Assembly (NCBI GenBank): GCA_035578175.1
Contig: JAQMRL010000001.1
Location: forward strand, 240,316,538-240,380,537
Length of the DNA stretch: 64,000 nucleotides
DNA from: Catonia carolina
Lineage: Eukaryota > Arthropoda > Insecta > Hemiptera > Achilidae
Direction: 5' to 3'
Shown here: piece by piece, positions 22,746 through 34,989 of the stretch
Layout of the letters: the number at the start of each line of letters is the position of its first letter
How positions within the stretch are numbered: position 1 is the stretch's first letter
Translations under genes and position numbers: made by a program
Notes under the pieces: model-generated
Database searches by the model: none
Told to the model about the DNA's origin: nothing
What the model saw: only the letters and a program-made list of their open reading frames with translations

Positions 22746-23734
22746 TGTGATTTAAAATAAAACAAGAAGAAGATAATTGAAGATTCTATTAACCATCAAT
22801 TTTTGATGAGATTGTGCATTTAAATTACATAAATAAAATGAATTTAAAATTTAGAACCAGTATTTTATAAAATCTTTCACAGAAAATTACTGACATGATT
22901 AATTATCAGCAAAACAATTCAAATTGGTTTTAACCAGTTGCTTACATATTCATTATTTTAATACCAGTATCATATGGAAATAATGTTTCCAGAATATTTT
23001 ACACAAATTGAAATGAGAATTCCATTGACCTGTGACCTGGATGTTTGTTTTTAAACTCTGTCGAAAGAAAAATATGAATTGGTTAATATGAAGAATAGAA
23101 ATGAGCAAGAAGAATGTTTAACTTGAAAGAAAAGAGGTACAGATGAAGAAAAGAAGTGATCGCCTCTGGATATGATGCGTGGTTGTAAATCAGTACTCGG
23201 TTATAAAGATTCCCATAACGGTTGAAAAAGAAATACTATTCTCAGTCGTCGTTTGTTTGCATTTCTATTTTCTTCCTCATGGGTGGTTATACATAAAAAC
23301 GTAATCCGTCAAAACGTTCTAACCACTAAAAATATCGTCGACAATTATTACAAATGTTACCGATGCCTAGTGTGAGACGGGAATAAAATGTAAATAACTG
23401 AGATAAATTATACTACCATGCAAGATTACCAGTAAGCGAAAAATATTAAATATTTATTTAAACTTCGATTGAAAAATCTAATAGGGAATGAAGACAGTCT
23501 GACAATCTTCAGGCCATAAAATCTGAATATAGGTTTTGTAAGTACATCTGATAGCAGATATATAAAATATTACCTATCCCTACTTTTTCACATTATTAGT
23601 TTTTATTTACAACTTTGCAGTTTTACTCAACCAGTAAAAATGCATACGAACAAACACTGAACAAACATCCAAATTATTTCGCGTTGTTACTTGACAACCA
23701 TTCTACTGTCGAATTAACAGTAATCACAGTAGAA
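22746..23734. other. No gene seen
   Basis: AT-rich with no recognised repeat. The open frame that begins at 23615 is only meaningful from about 23735, where LINE homology starts. Confidence 0.45.
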
Positions 23735-23838
23735 ATCGACAGTAGAAGGGGACCAGGACGCAGAAGAATTTCATGGTTGGCCAACTTAAGGGTATGGTTT
23801 AACCGGAGCTCAGAAGAACTTAAGAAGAAGATTTGACA
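23735..23838 (+). pseudogene. LINE C-terminal fragment (SWLxNLR type)
   Basis: Encodes RRGPGRRRISWLANLRVWF followed by NRSSEELKKKI and a stop. The GxGRRRxSWLxNLRxWF block followed by an ss-xEL motif is the shared C-terminus of one insect LINE lineage, also seen in reverse at 35.0-35.3 kb. Only about 33 codons remain. Confidence 0.65.
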
Positions 23839-23889
23839 ATAATTTACGGTTAACTTTATAACAAAAATCTTATTTTATTTTAATGAAAA

Positions 23890-24400
23890 TAAATCTGTTG
23901 TTAAACAGTCATACGACTTTCTCTTGCCAATCCAAATAAAATTATAACCTAACATTAGTAATAAAACATTAGAAATAAACAAAAAAACTAACCTCAAGAA
24001 ACATAACCTTATTTTAATCATGAGTGAATGTTGTAAAATGAAAATCTACCTTAGGTTGGCTTAATAATACTCTTCCACGCTGAACTAGGCTCTGTACATA
24101 AAAATGCTTGAAATAAAAGTTGTAGATCTTTTAATTTCCTATAAATTTTATTATTATGCATTTTTGTCGTAAAATGGATACTACGGCCGAAATCTTAAAA
24201 AATTGTTTTTTACAGATTTTCATGAAAAAACACACAGAAAATCACTAATAATTACTGCTAAACTAAGCGTTATGCAAAAAATGTTAGAAATAAAATTTGT
24301 AGATTTTTAAATTTGTGTATAGATTTTTAAACGTGCATATCCGGTGAAAACTCTATTTCGAAAAATCGACATGAAAACAATACTTTCATTTTTTTCTGGT
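23890..24400 (+). mobile_element. Element E, internally deleted copy
   Basis: The left end (AATCTGTTGTTAAACAG, then CGACTTTCTCTTGCCAAT) and the TTTTGTCGTAAAATGGATAC block are present. A deletion then removes the middle, including the CA tract, and sequence resumes at TCCGGTGAAAACTC and CGAAAAATCGACATGAAAAC. The right-end repeat is not clear. Confidence 0.7.
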
Positions 24401-24479
24401 AAGATAGAGTACGTAACGAAGCTATCCGCGCCGAGTTAAAAGTTCAGTAACTGTTGGAAACTTAAGAATATAATAACAG

Positions 24480-24640
24480 AAATTGATTTAACCACTTACT
24501 ACGCATGCCAGCTCACAGACTTCCTCTGCGAGAATGGAAATATAAACCTAGAGGAAAGCGAGGCTTGGGAAGACCTAAAGAGAGACGGATGCCGGAACAG
24601 GCCATTGAGCCTAATCCTTGACAGATGATGATGATGATTT
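24480..24640 (+). pseudogene. LINE 3'-terminal fragment ending in PNP-stop
   Basis: The frame reads HRLPLREWKYKPRGKRGLGR followed by PKERRMPEQAIEPNP and a stop, then a GAT-repeat tail. YKPxGKRGLGRPxxR is the typical C-terminal basic motif of the LINE lineage whose proteins end PNP. Similar ends are at 31.9, 39.9 and 42.5 kb. Confidence 0.65.
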
Positions 24641-25327
24641 TAACACTTGCCAACGGTTTAAGTTAGTTGACAAAAACCACCATAATTTACAGTATTTAAA
24701 TTATTTTAGTTTCCAATTTAACTATACCATTTTTCTTGTACTGTTTGCAGTACTTATGGAATAAACGTATGCCAGTCCATTAGATAAGCCCGGTTTGCTA
24801 AGGCATTTCTCTTGTAAATTTTATCTTCTGCTGTTTCTGAATCTAATTAATTATGCTAGTTTTATTATTACGATGTTCAACTAACTAAACTCAGTAATCT
24901 ATTATAAAATATTCTTTTTAAATTGGAATTTATTTATAAAACTTTTTAGTTGTATAGGTTATATATCTAAAATTAAGTAACGGTGTAATGACTAAATATT
25001 TTCTGAATATTTATATCGGTATAACAATAACAATATAATTTCAAATAAATTGTACACAAGATCATTACGATCCAATTAAAAAATGTATATAATATATATT
25101 TGGAACGTTTAAATTGTTTAAGCGAAAACCAATATATTGTAACATTTTACAGCGATATTCGGGAAATATCCAAGGGTATAACTTGTTCATAGTAAGATTG
25201 TTTATTTTATGTAGTGTTGTGCATTGAACAAAGGTAATGAATTGTGATGAATGGAATGTTTAAATAGGAGTTCTCGGAAATCAAAATTGGTGGAGACGTT
25301 TGTTTTTATTCTTATTCCTTCTATTAC
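24641..25327. other. No gene seen upstream of promoter candidate
   Basis: AT-rich. No repeats or coding segments were recognised before the promoter candidate at 25.33 kb. Confidence 0.4.
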
Positions 25328-25425
25328 ATTCCAGAATAGCGGAAATGTTTTTAGAAATATCTTGATTGTTTGGGAAACTATCAGACTACAGGTATAAAAA
25401 CAGTTTGCGCCTTTGTAGTGAGTTA
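25328..25425 (+). promoter_or_regulatory. Candidate TATA promoter with heat-shock-element-like spacing
   Basis: TATAAAA lies at 25393-25399 and an initiator-like TTAGTT at 25423-25428, about 32 bp downstream. Upstream, ATTCCAGAAT (25328-25337) is a perfect nTTCnnGAAn pair, and a further GAA at 25354 lies in the same 5-bp phase with weaker units between. Heat-shock elements usually lie 50-100 bp upstream of TATA in insect stress genes. The spacing fits, but only three of about eight units are perfect and chance cannot be excluded. Confidence 0.35.
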
Positions 25426-25507
25426 GTTGTTACTTGAATTGTAAATAGAAAGTGTCGTCGAGCTGTTTGAAATAGTGTCGTTACGAGACCGGTTCTGAGT
25501 TACGTTA

Positions 25508-25547
25508 ATGGTGCGTATACCTTCGGATGACAAGTGTTTGTGGACAG
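25508..25547 (+). CDS. Candidate short first coding exon
   Basis: About 83 bp after the predicted start site, ATGG with flanking TTA opens 13 codons (MVRIPSDDKCLWT) and meets ACAG/GTAAAC, a good splice donor, at 25547/25548. The TATA box, initiator, ATG and donor are in the right order for a first exon with a short coding part. The peptide matches nothing I recognise and no second exon could be identified downstream. Alternatives are a non-coding spliced RNA or chance. Confidence 0.25.
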
Positions 25548-27206
25548 GTAAACCATTGTTTTGATCTGTTAAGTGACATTATATTTCTAAAAGTAATCTA
25601 CTTGTATTTTTTTGTAGGTTTAGTTTAATCTTAATTATAATTATCAATTGTGTAAATAAATAATCAATTGTTATAAGTTTAAAGTAAGTCTGTTTGTTAT
25701 TTATAATACCCTGATCCCGAACGAATCTAGGCTCAAGTGTTACAATATAGTACAATTTTTTTAAATTTCAATAAAGTTTTTAATCAAAATTACAGTTAAA
25801 AGATCATGAGAAATCTTGTTTAAATTAATTGAAAATAACTTAAGTTTTACAAACGCTTTAAGAGAGATGATTCTTGTTAAGTAAATAAAGTTTTGTAATA
25901 ATATGTTAAATTTTCAAGAACACACTTGTGTAAAACTAAAAACTTGTGTATGCGTCATATTATAATGAGCTTGAAGATACTTGGAGTAAGCAACAGTATT
26001 GCCTGATTGAATTCTCCATATGGTGCTCGTACGTTGACCTCACTCACACAATTACATTAAAACGATGGTATAAATATACAAATATGATATGTTATTGATG
26101 TTCTATGGTATTTTTTAAATTTTTAGTTCGTTACATTGTATACTTTTTATATTTATTGTATGATATAGCCTTAAATCACGTTTTTTATACTTATATGTGG
26201 TAACGCAGTAAGATGAGGTGTGAGATGGAGCTGTATGACGCTAACAATGCTAGACGTTGACGCTAACAATGATAATACACATACTGTAAATTGGATGACT
26301 ACAAAAATGGTATGTAAAAAGATGACATGAATGACTTAAACAGAAGTACTCAGTAAGATACTTAAAGTTAAATATTTGAATTTTTACAAAATGTCTATAT
26401 TTCATTTTCTGCGGAGCGTTGAGGGTTGTCGGGAAAATTTGGTCAGTCGAGGGTTCACGTAAAACGGTTTTCGTTTACATAAATGGCTGTAATAATTATG
26501 AACGATGTTGTTAACATCATGGGATGCGAAAGTCGTTAACGTGCAATTAATATGTACTAAGGTGCATAATATTGGATTGGAATTTTTTTAATATCGTGAT
26601 TATTGAGAACAGAAAAAGTTACTCCAAGGTGGATAAAAACAACTTTTTCCATTTTTCTCCACGCATTTAAAACTCCATCTTAACTCAAAATTGTTATTAT
26701 ATAATCCCTACTCCAGTTTATTTGGACTTACAAATGTCAAGTAATTTTTATCTTCAAAGCTAAGTAAACATAAAAAACTATATCAATTGAGATTTTACTT
26801 GGTGAATTCCATAGCAAAAGAAATTAAATTTTTTTTTATTAGAATTCAGTAACAATAATTATTTTTCAATATAAGTAAAAATAAAAAGGCAGATTTCTGT
26901 CTCACATCAAACATTTATATAATGTCACTATATTATTTATGTATCAGGCTTATTTATTTTTATTTTGTTGAGTTCCGTTTGTTCTCATTTACTATAATTG
27001 AAGATAATGTCTCCTTCTGTAAATAACATTAATTTAATCCCAACATATTCTATACAATTTTTTGCCTAGGTTAATTCAAAAAGTTTGTTTTTTTTACAAA
27101 GAAAACACGTTATTATTGTAATTTAAACCGATAAATTGTTTAACGTAATGATATGTTCTACATAATTATTACATAAATTGTTTTTCTTTATAGAAAATTC
27201 AGTGGT
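25548..27206. other. AT-rich DNA; possible intron
   Basis: If the exon at 25.51 kb is real this would be its intron. A richer patch at 26410-26480 (GCGGAGCGTTGAGGGTTGTC) is the only candidate exon-like stretch, without a convincing acceptor. Confidence 0.3.
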
Positions 27207-27880
27207 TTATTTTTTAAATAAGTCTATTAAATGGAAGTTTATAAAACAAGAGTTTATTATTTTTATTGTTAAAGTAAGCATTCTCGACTGTATTAATATT
27301 AGATTGTTGAGAATACGGCAAAACTTTAAGAATGTATTTGAAAGGTAATTTTCAAAAATATGAGCGACAGGTTTATCAGGTGAACGGAGGAAGGGACTGA
27401 ACAGGCTGCAAACACATTCCTCGGCCGTGCCGACTGTAGTTATATGAAAAGGGGGAATAGGACTAAAGGATAATGGCCACTGTTTTTTCAAGGAAGAAAT
27501 TTGGTTTTTACTGGAAAGGTATGGTGCGTGCTCATTGTCCTGGCAAATTTCTGGGCATCCTTTAGCTCCGCTAATAGGTGTATAACTCAAAAAGTTGTCA
27601 TTTGTTACAGCGGGCAACATTAACTTTGATGGAATTTATAATTTGGAGACTGTTAAACGACGAAAAAGATACAGTCGGCCGTGGACAAAGGGGGATGAAG
27701 AAAAATTGCACAGATTCCTCCGACGTCTCTACCTTCTTTTCTACTCATGTTCCTCTTTTTATTCTCTCTGTGTGAGGAGAGCGAAGAGCAAGTATTTTGA
27801 TGTGACATGAAAACTAATGTTTTGCACTGGAACCGATTCCAGCTTACCGACCAACTACTACCAGGGGCAAAAACATTCAT
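27207..27880. other. Open-frame-rich, higher-GC island
   Basis: GC content rises above the flanks and several frames on both strands stay open. One is a 137-codon minus-strand frame (27620-27207) and another a 71-codon plus-strand frame (27595-27810) containing VKRRKRYSRPWTKGDEEKL. An acceptor-like TTTGTTACAG precedes the latter at 27609. None gives a domain I can name; the WTKxDEEKL stretch only loosely resembles a SANT/Myb helix. It could be an exon, a decayed gene or unrelated unique DNA. Confidence 0.3.
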
Positions 27881-30541
27881 TTTCTTCGTCTCATCTTCTT
27901 ACAATTGCCAAATGGAATCACTCGCTCATCAACAGAACAGACTTACAAAATTATATCCCATAACTTTTAATCAGGTTACGCACTTCTAAAATTAATTAAT
28001 TCTCTTCACAAATTTTTATTTCCTTACACATACGTTATCTAAAAACACATTTTTTTAAACGACGGATTATAACAGTTATAAATATGAATCAACTAATAAG
28101 TGTTAAGTAACATGGATGCCCTATCTAACAACATGTTAACATAATTATAATTTTCTCACAAACAACTATACCAATCTCTTTTAAATTTTTAAAGTGGTTT
28201 TATTGAGACTTTTTACATAAACTGAGTTTTCTTTCGTATGGAAAGTTTTACAGGACCTTTGAAGAACTTTTTTCTTCATTTGAAATTTTGATACAAGTAT
28301 ATGCACAAATATTTTACCTGAAATATTTTATTATGTAGTTTTCATCATAGTAACAAATCAGCTTTAGTGCGAATACGCTATAAATTAAGTAAAATTTTCA
28401 GGAAAAATAATCCAGAAATTTTTCAGAAATTTAAACTTATTTACGTATTAAAAAATCATGTTTTCGGAAAACGTGTATTACCAAGTGAACATCGAACCAA
28501 AAAACTAAAAATAATTTATTTTTTTGTTTTTTGCATTCCGTGTTACCATTATGGTTATAACAAATAAAAACACAGTAATTTTACATTGGAAATATGTTTT
28601 TATAAAATGCACTCCCATTATTTCTGTCAACTTAAATTATACTTTTTAAAAATTGTAAACGAAGAACAATAAGCACTTGGTTTACCTCATAACAAAATAT
28701 TTATTATGCATATCAGACTGGTGTTTGTTTACTGTTGAACACATTTTTGATACGATATCTACTACAGACTAATTGTTAAATTAATCACAACAAAATTACA
28801 CATAATCCTAATAACAAAAGTTTTTTACGTGGTAAATCAAGGAGAAAAATTACAACGAGAATATTCAGAAATATAAAAATTAGTCGTTAAAATTAAAAAC
28901 ATTATTAAAAAAAAGACGTTACACGCAAGATACTTAATTTAAAAACTTAAGTTAATTATTGTCTGTAATTTGTATCCTAAAAAATACTTATAAAAATTGA
29001 AGTTATCCAAATGAAAAACAATTTCTTACAAAATGATCGTGATAATTAAAAATGTGACGAATACCATGAACACTCTTTTATGCAGTAGAGAGTTAGGTCT
29101 ATTTTTAACTGACTCGATTTTAAACAAAATCGAATTTAATTTTCAACGTAAAAACAACAGCTGAATTTATACAGCTAAGGGACTAATATTTAAAAAATTT
29201 ACAGCTACTATACATCTATTATAATATAAATGTGTCAACAAAACTCTATTCCCACCTTTTGTGAATTTATATTTTTAATATAACTTAAAGATATCTTAAT
29301 TTAAATTCTATAATAGAATTTAAAGTTAATATAATATTTTCTTAAAATTCCTACAAAAATATTTATTACGTTTAGTTTCCGGTCACCTGTATCAATTTTA
29401 ATACAGAGGTATAACAATCGTACATCAAAAGCCATAATAAAATATAAATTTATTGGATTTAATATTTCATAAATTTATGGTTATACCAAATATGTTTTTT
29501 TCATTTTTTGAGTTTTTATTACTAGGAACATTAAAAAGAGGAAGTTTTTTTAATGATACTTTTTATTGTCGGTTATAAATGTTATGGTAATAAAATTTTA
29601 TAAGCCTACAAATCTTATTTTAATTTTAAATCTTAATAAGAATTTACAAATATTGAAGACAAGGTACACTGAAAAGTGGATTAATTTAAATATTTATAGG
29701 TAACTGACTAGATGTGATTATAGTGTGTCTTTACTTGAAAATATAAGACATAGATTATTATTAGAGGTAGGATGTAATACTACAATAAAGAAAAAAGTAA
29801 TAAACCGACTTTATTGACAGAAATGCAGTCGATAAATTATTACAAAATTGATTTTACTAAATAACTAAATGACCATTGCAAACTCTAAAAAGGCTACACG
29901 CCTATTTATTAAATTCTCGGAAATGACTTACATTCTCAAGTGACATCGCCGCTTTCTGAGAACACCGATTAATTTACAATGAAAAAGAACAAATGACAAA
30001 AATACACAACGGTAAGAATTAAAAAGTTACTATTTACTGGTAGTTAACAAGCATTTAATTGAATTTAACTCAAAAAATTTAAAAAAACTCTTCAAAATAA
30101 TTCTAAAACAAACGACCAATGGAAACGATCAGAAAACAGAAGACTAAAATTCTGTGGAAACTTGTATAGAATGAACGGTTAACGGTTATGAATCAAAATT
30201 TCACAACAATATTTAATAGAGCTGAAGTGTAGGATAATGATTTAAAGAAGTATAAATAATACAATGAAAATTGAAATAAACTGAGAAAATATAATGGAGT
30301 GACCGAAGTTCAGACTACTGATTACTGACTTCACGGGCTTCCACAATAAACAACACTGGATGGACGGAAGAAAGGAGGAAAACCTACAAGCAAGTGGCGT
30401 GCAGAAAGAGCTCGCAAAATGACCTTTAAGTGGCAAAAAATCCAAAATCATACCAGTTACGCATGATATTGTACAGAGTTTATCAAATGTATTAAAAATT
30501 TAGGGAAAATTTGAATCGCTAATCTTGATAATATTTTACGT
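27881..30541. other. AT-rich DNA, no gene seen
   Basis: Long AT-rich stretch. A slightly richer patch at 30300-30430 reads GRKKGGKPTSKWRAERARK in one frame, vaguely like a LINE tail, but this is too weak to call. Confidence 0.4.
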
Positions 30542-30931
30542 TGCCCATAACAGGCAGGTGGAATGTTAAATTATTTGCACTCGATCTGCTACTTCCAGAA
30601 CTATAAAAACTAATTCTGTTTCTTATCACATGGTCAGCCTATTATACGACTAAGACATTTAAGAACAGAAGAAGTAGAAGTGTAAAAGACACTAGTCAAA
30701 GTTATCTTCTCTAAGAGTAATGAATTTTATTAAACAGCCAGACCCTGAGGTGAATGAAATGAAGGTGTCATTTGCAGGGGGGAAAGTAAATGCTTTACAG
30801 AGGGCCTGGCATGCTGATTCATACGTTTCCACTTAGTGAGGAAGGCAATTGTAAATCACCGCACTTCTCGTTTTACTTAGGAAAGGCTCTAGATGTTGAA
30901 ACCAGTATTTTGGCTGATGACCAAAACAACA
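30542..30931 (+). repeat. SINE-A copy
   Basis: Starts TGCCCATAACAGGCAGGTGG and ends TTTTGGCTGATGACC with an AAAACAACAA tail. The flanks AATATTTTAC and AATACTTTTT could be a decayed TSD. More diverged than most copies. Confidence 0.78.
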
Positions 30932-31104
30932 ATACTTTTTTGTGATTGCATTATGAAAGGTTCTTACATTACATTTTTTTCTTTTTAAATACGCAATTCA
31001 GATTAAAATCCAAAATCAGTAAAGTCATTAATTTATTACTCTCTTTCCACAATAAAATCACTCAATATTATAATCGCCTAATATATTATAACCTACCGCT
31101 GATC

Positions 31105-31325
31105 TTATACTCCTCTTTATTTCAGCTGTTTAGCTTGTTTTTCCGCATTTTACGAACTAACCGAGAAAGATGTGTTTGTCGATACTACAAAAATAAGTCA
31201 TCAACTATATTACCTGATCATCATTTTTGTTTTGTTTCTACTTAATTTCAATCCTATATTTTCGGATTCGTTCTTTAATTCTATTATTAACTACAATTAT
31301 TCAAACCACTCAATAACCTATTAAA
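31105..31325 (+). repeat. Repeat H, copy 1
   Basis: Begins TATTTCAGCTGTTTAGCTTG, TTTTTCCGCATTTTA, with AGATGTGTTTGTCG and a later TAACTACAATTATTCAAA. The same order of blocks recurs about 1,045 bp downstream in direct orientation. Confidence 0.6.
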
Positions 31326-31724
31326 GTATAACCTACACCTTAGGTTTAACCTAAACGTTACAGTCAGAACAACCTACTAAAGATAACATCTTCTACTTAC
31401 GATAGCAAACAATTTGACAATTTTCATACGTACCTGAAACAAAACAAAAAGAAAACAAAATTAACATAATAATTTAAATAACAAACAAAAAGTCTAGAAA
31501 CAATTTTTTAATATTCCGATCCAACGAAACTCAACCATCCAAAAATTTTATATTACAATACAGTAGGCTACATGAATCATATTTTTATCATTAAACAAAA
31601 GTAGGCAATGAGAGGAAATCAATTATATTTTTAATATTGGACGTGAATACTTAAAAAAATAAAAGAACCTAACTCATAATTTGTTTTTATATCATAATAA
31701 TATCAACATAAAAAAAACTAGAAG

Positions 31725-31905
31725 ATATGTTAACGAGAGGTGGTTCCAACATGTGAGCCGCAAGTCATGTAAGCCAACGTGATACCCGCTACTGGCCTTG
31801 AGATACCGTCCACAAGGAGTACGGTCGTTGGGTAGACCACAAAGAAGATGGATAGAAGCTGAAACAGGAAATATGCCTAATCCGTAAAGGAGGAAGTAGA
31901 TTAAC
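31725..31905 (+). pseudogene. LINE 3'-terminal fragment ending in PNP-stop
   Basis: The frame reads VNERWFQHVSRKS, then after a stop LRYRPQGVRSLGRPQRRW and IEAETGNMPNP with a stop. WxxHVxR followed by GRPQRRW is the LINE C-terminal signature, and the PNP end matches the fragments at 24.6, 39.9 and 42.5 kb. Confidence 0.65.
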
Positions 31906-32154
31906 ATAAGAAATGAAATGAAAGACTTACAACGGCTATAAAATTTAGTTTACCAATGAATATTCAAAGATTTTCCTCAATTGTTCAATTTTGTATTCAG
32001 GATTAGTCTACAGGTCTTTGTGTTTTGCCAAGGATCCCTATCAAAAAACTTTTGTAAAAAACCGTATTTTTTAAACGTATGAGAAAACGAGAAGTACTAT
32101 ACAACGATTAAAAACGCAACAGAGGAAAACGAAAAAGTACCCCTCGCTCGTCTT

Positions 32155-32372
32155 ATGCGCCTCTCTATTTCAGCTGTTTGGCTTATTTTTCCGCATTCTA
32201 TGACTTGCCTGAGGTAGATGTGTTTGCCGGTATTGTAAAATTGAGTCATTACCCTCATAATACCTTAATTATAATTTATGTTTTATCTCTATTTAATTTT
32301 AATCCAATAATTTTAAATTTTTTCTTCAATTGTAGTATTAACTACAATTCCTCAAAACTGTCTGCTATAAGT
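32155..32372 (+). repeat. Repeat H, copy 2
   Basis: Direct repeat of 31105-31325: TATTTCAGCTGTTTGGCTTA, TTTTTCCGCATTCTATGA, GGTAGATGTGTTTGCCGGTA, TAACTACAATTCCTCAAAAC. It is open for about 70 codons in one frame while copy 1 is not, so protein coding is not supported. Confidence 0.6.
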
Positions 32373-34060
32373 TTTTCATTATCAGTTTGTTAAAATAGTT
32401 CAGCTTTTTTCCCATTAATCATGATTTCTTTGCCAATTCAAGAGATAGCAAAATTACTGTGAATAAATTCACTACTAATGTTTAAAATTTTCCACTGACA
32501 TAATGAAATTAATTTATTCAATACTTTATTATCCCTGTTAGCATCAGAATAAAATGTTTTTAACTGAATAATAGTCCAGATACCTGAAATATCTAACTAA
32601 CGGCTGCCGAAGCGTATTTCACGGATTGTGTAATATAATAAAAGACATTGCCATATAGATCTTTTAAAATAGGAGTAACTTACTAGTATTATTATAATTA
32701 TTCAGTTAGCCATGGAAATAATATATAATTAATTAATATTGCTACATAAGCTTGCAAAAACATTAAGCGAAAATGCGTGCAAAAATTAAACAGACGGCTT
32801 GACAGTTTGATCAATATTCCTTAATATCTTAACCCAACGGACACTTTTATGCAACAATGGTTCAGGTCGGTTGGAGTCTTTTCTTCAAAGAGTAACCCCG
32901 CTGGGTTACAGCCGAGTTTAGTTTGATGTAAAATTATGCATAGTAGCTATTCAACCCCTATCTTTATCTCTTGTCTTTCTGAACTAATCTTATTGTAAAT
33001 TCTAACAAAATTAAAAATAAATCTGGTTGTTAAGGTACGAGTCGAACAACACATTCCAATAAAAGAAAAATAAATTAATAAAATAATTTTAATAATATAA
33101 AAGATGATTTCTGGTAAAAGATATTCTAAAAAATTCCGCCCCTCTAAAAACTAACATAAATATGCTGAAAAGAAGGAAACAGTTGAAATTCTATTTTCAA
33201 AAATTCGTTATTTAGGAAAGAAAATTCGAGTAGGATATTTAAAACAAATTTAATAATCTGACTTTCAGAGTTATAATTACCAATGATAAATATAGTTGGG
33301 TAACTAACATTATCAATTATTAAAAGTATTATTTTCCGCATGGGACAAAAAAAAGTGCTGTTTAATGGTTGAACTAGGTCGATCGGGTCACAAACGAATG
33401 TTGTCAAAATGACAGAAAAAAGGTTGTAAGAACTATAAAAATTGGCAAATTTTAATACTTGGGTGATATGATGACAGTGGAAAGTACAGCTTACTCCGTG
33501 TTATTCAGGGGAGAATTATGGACAAGATGTCGGGGTTTCTACCCCGACTCTATTCTAAACTTAGTTTAGATCGACGAAATATTAAATCGACACAAATATT
33601 AAATATTTTATTCCGATTTTCGAGCAGTATGTTTTATTTGATTTTCCGTTAACATCGACGTGTAAACCCAATTACTAAGTAATTTTTTTCCACGTCATTA
33701 ACAACAATTCTCAAGTATTTTTGAGTACATTAATTTGTATACAGTAACGTCATTGTTTTTCATAATAATCAACTACACGAGCTATACGGTGTTTGTCAAT
33801 GCGGCGACTTTTCTATGAAAACACATTGAATTATAATATGAACCGTATGTCTTTCGCAGAATTACTTTCATTATTTTTTCGTAGAAAAAAAAATTGTATA
33901 ATTTAAAATAAGAATAACATTTATTTTATTTTACATAATAAGGTAGAATTTGCATTATTAGGTTATAAATAGATGTACATGCAATCATACTAAAAGGATT
34001 ATTAAATGTTAATATTGCTAATACATTATTGATTTTTAATTTAAAAATGAAAAAGAAATT
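32373..34060. other. No gene seen; short GC hairpin at 33529-33548
   Basis: AT-rich DNA. The only feature is GTCGGGG-TTTCTA-CCCCGAC at 33529-33548, a perfect 7-bp stem, striking against the AT-rich background but of unknown role. Confidence 0.45.
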
Positions 34061-34075
34061 ACAGTAGATGGCAAG

Positions 34076-34330
34076 ATGGCGAAGATTAAAAAAAAGACAG
34101 TTAGTACTTTAACCAAAAAGGCAAACCGTTAAGGATTAATGTCAGTTTTTGAAACCAAGTCAGTAGGGGTATTAAAAATGCCACAGACTGGCCACTGAAG
34201 TAAACGTCAGTGTATTACTGTGGACACATCTTGGTGTATGCGTTCCTGTGGTTTTAAAGATAGAGATGTCCTTAGTAGTATGATATTAGTGAAGTGGTTC
34301 CTTCATCAATTCTTTTTACAAATAATGGCT
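34076..34330 (+). pseudogene. Possible decayed coding segment (retrocopy-like)
   Basis: Opens with CAAGATGGCG, a good translation-start context, and reads MAKIKKKTVSTLTKKANR, stop, then GLMSVFETKSVGVLKMPQTG, a second stop, then about 40 more open codons. Both stops could derive by single changes from Lys or Arg codons (TAA, TGA). The composition is less AT-driven than surrounding frames. I do not recognise the protein. It may be a processed pseudogene or an exon remnant, or chance. Confidence 0.3.
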
Positions 34331-34989
34331 GATATACATTCATTTTATTTCATACTCAACCTCCTTTTATTTTGATTAAATTCTTCACCAATAAGGATAC
34401 TTCGTTATTACCTGCATGTATTCTACACCTGGCAATTCTTTTTATCAATGTTTAATGAACATGTACAAACTTGTTTACAGGTCTACATGTTTAATTTTAT
34501 ATAGGTAACAAAATAAACATTTTGTTTCATAAACATAAAAATTTGATATTTTATGTTTTCATGGCCTTCAGGCAAGCCCAGTCAGTCAGCTAATAGATGA
34601 AGTCGATGTAGACAACACCAGTTGGATAACTGACGTTGTGTAGTGACCAGCTGACAGCCACACATGAACAAACTCCACTGGGTGTCTCTGATTAAATCCC
34701 ATATCTAATCCACATTAAAATACAGAAAAAGATATAACAATTTTTAACTGCACGGTTTCCGACAAAAATAGATATAATTTTCTAAATTTATTCTAAAATA
34801 ATGAAATCTTAACTGAGAAACACTATGAAAAGAAAACAGAAATAATAAATCTCTTTGTATGCTGATAATACCTCACCGGAAATTTCAGGCGATTAGAGCT
34901 ACATATAAGTTAGGTGTCACAGAATATGTCTTTAAGTTATCAAACACTTTAAAAATTCATGGTATTATATCCACAACTGAAAATCAAAA
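34331..34989. other. No gene seen
   Basis: A richer patch at 34560-34700 (around CAAGCCCAGTCAGTCAGC) does not match any family or domain that I recognise. Confidence 0.4.
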
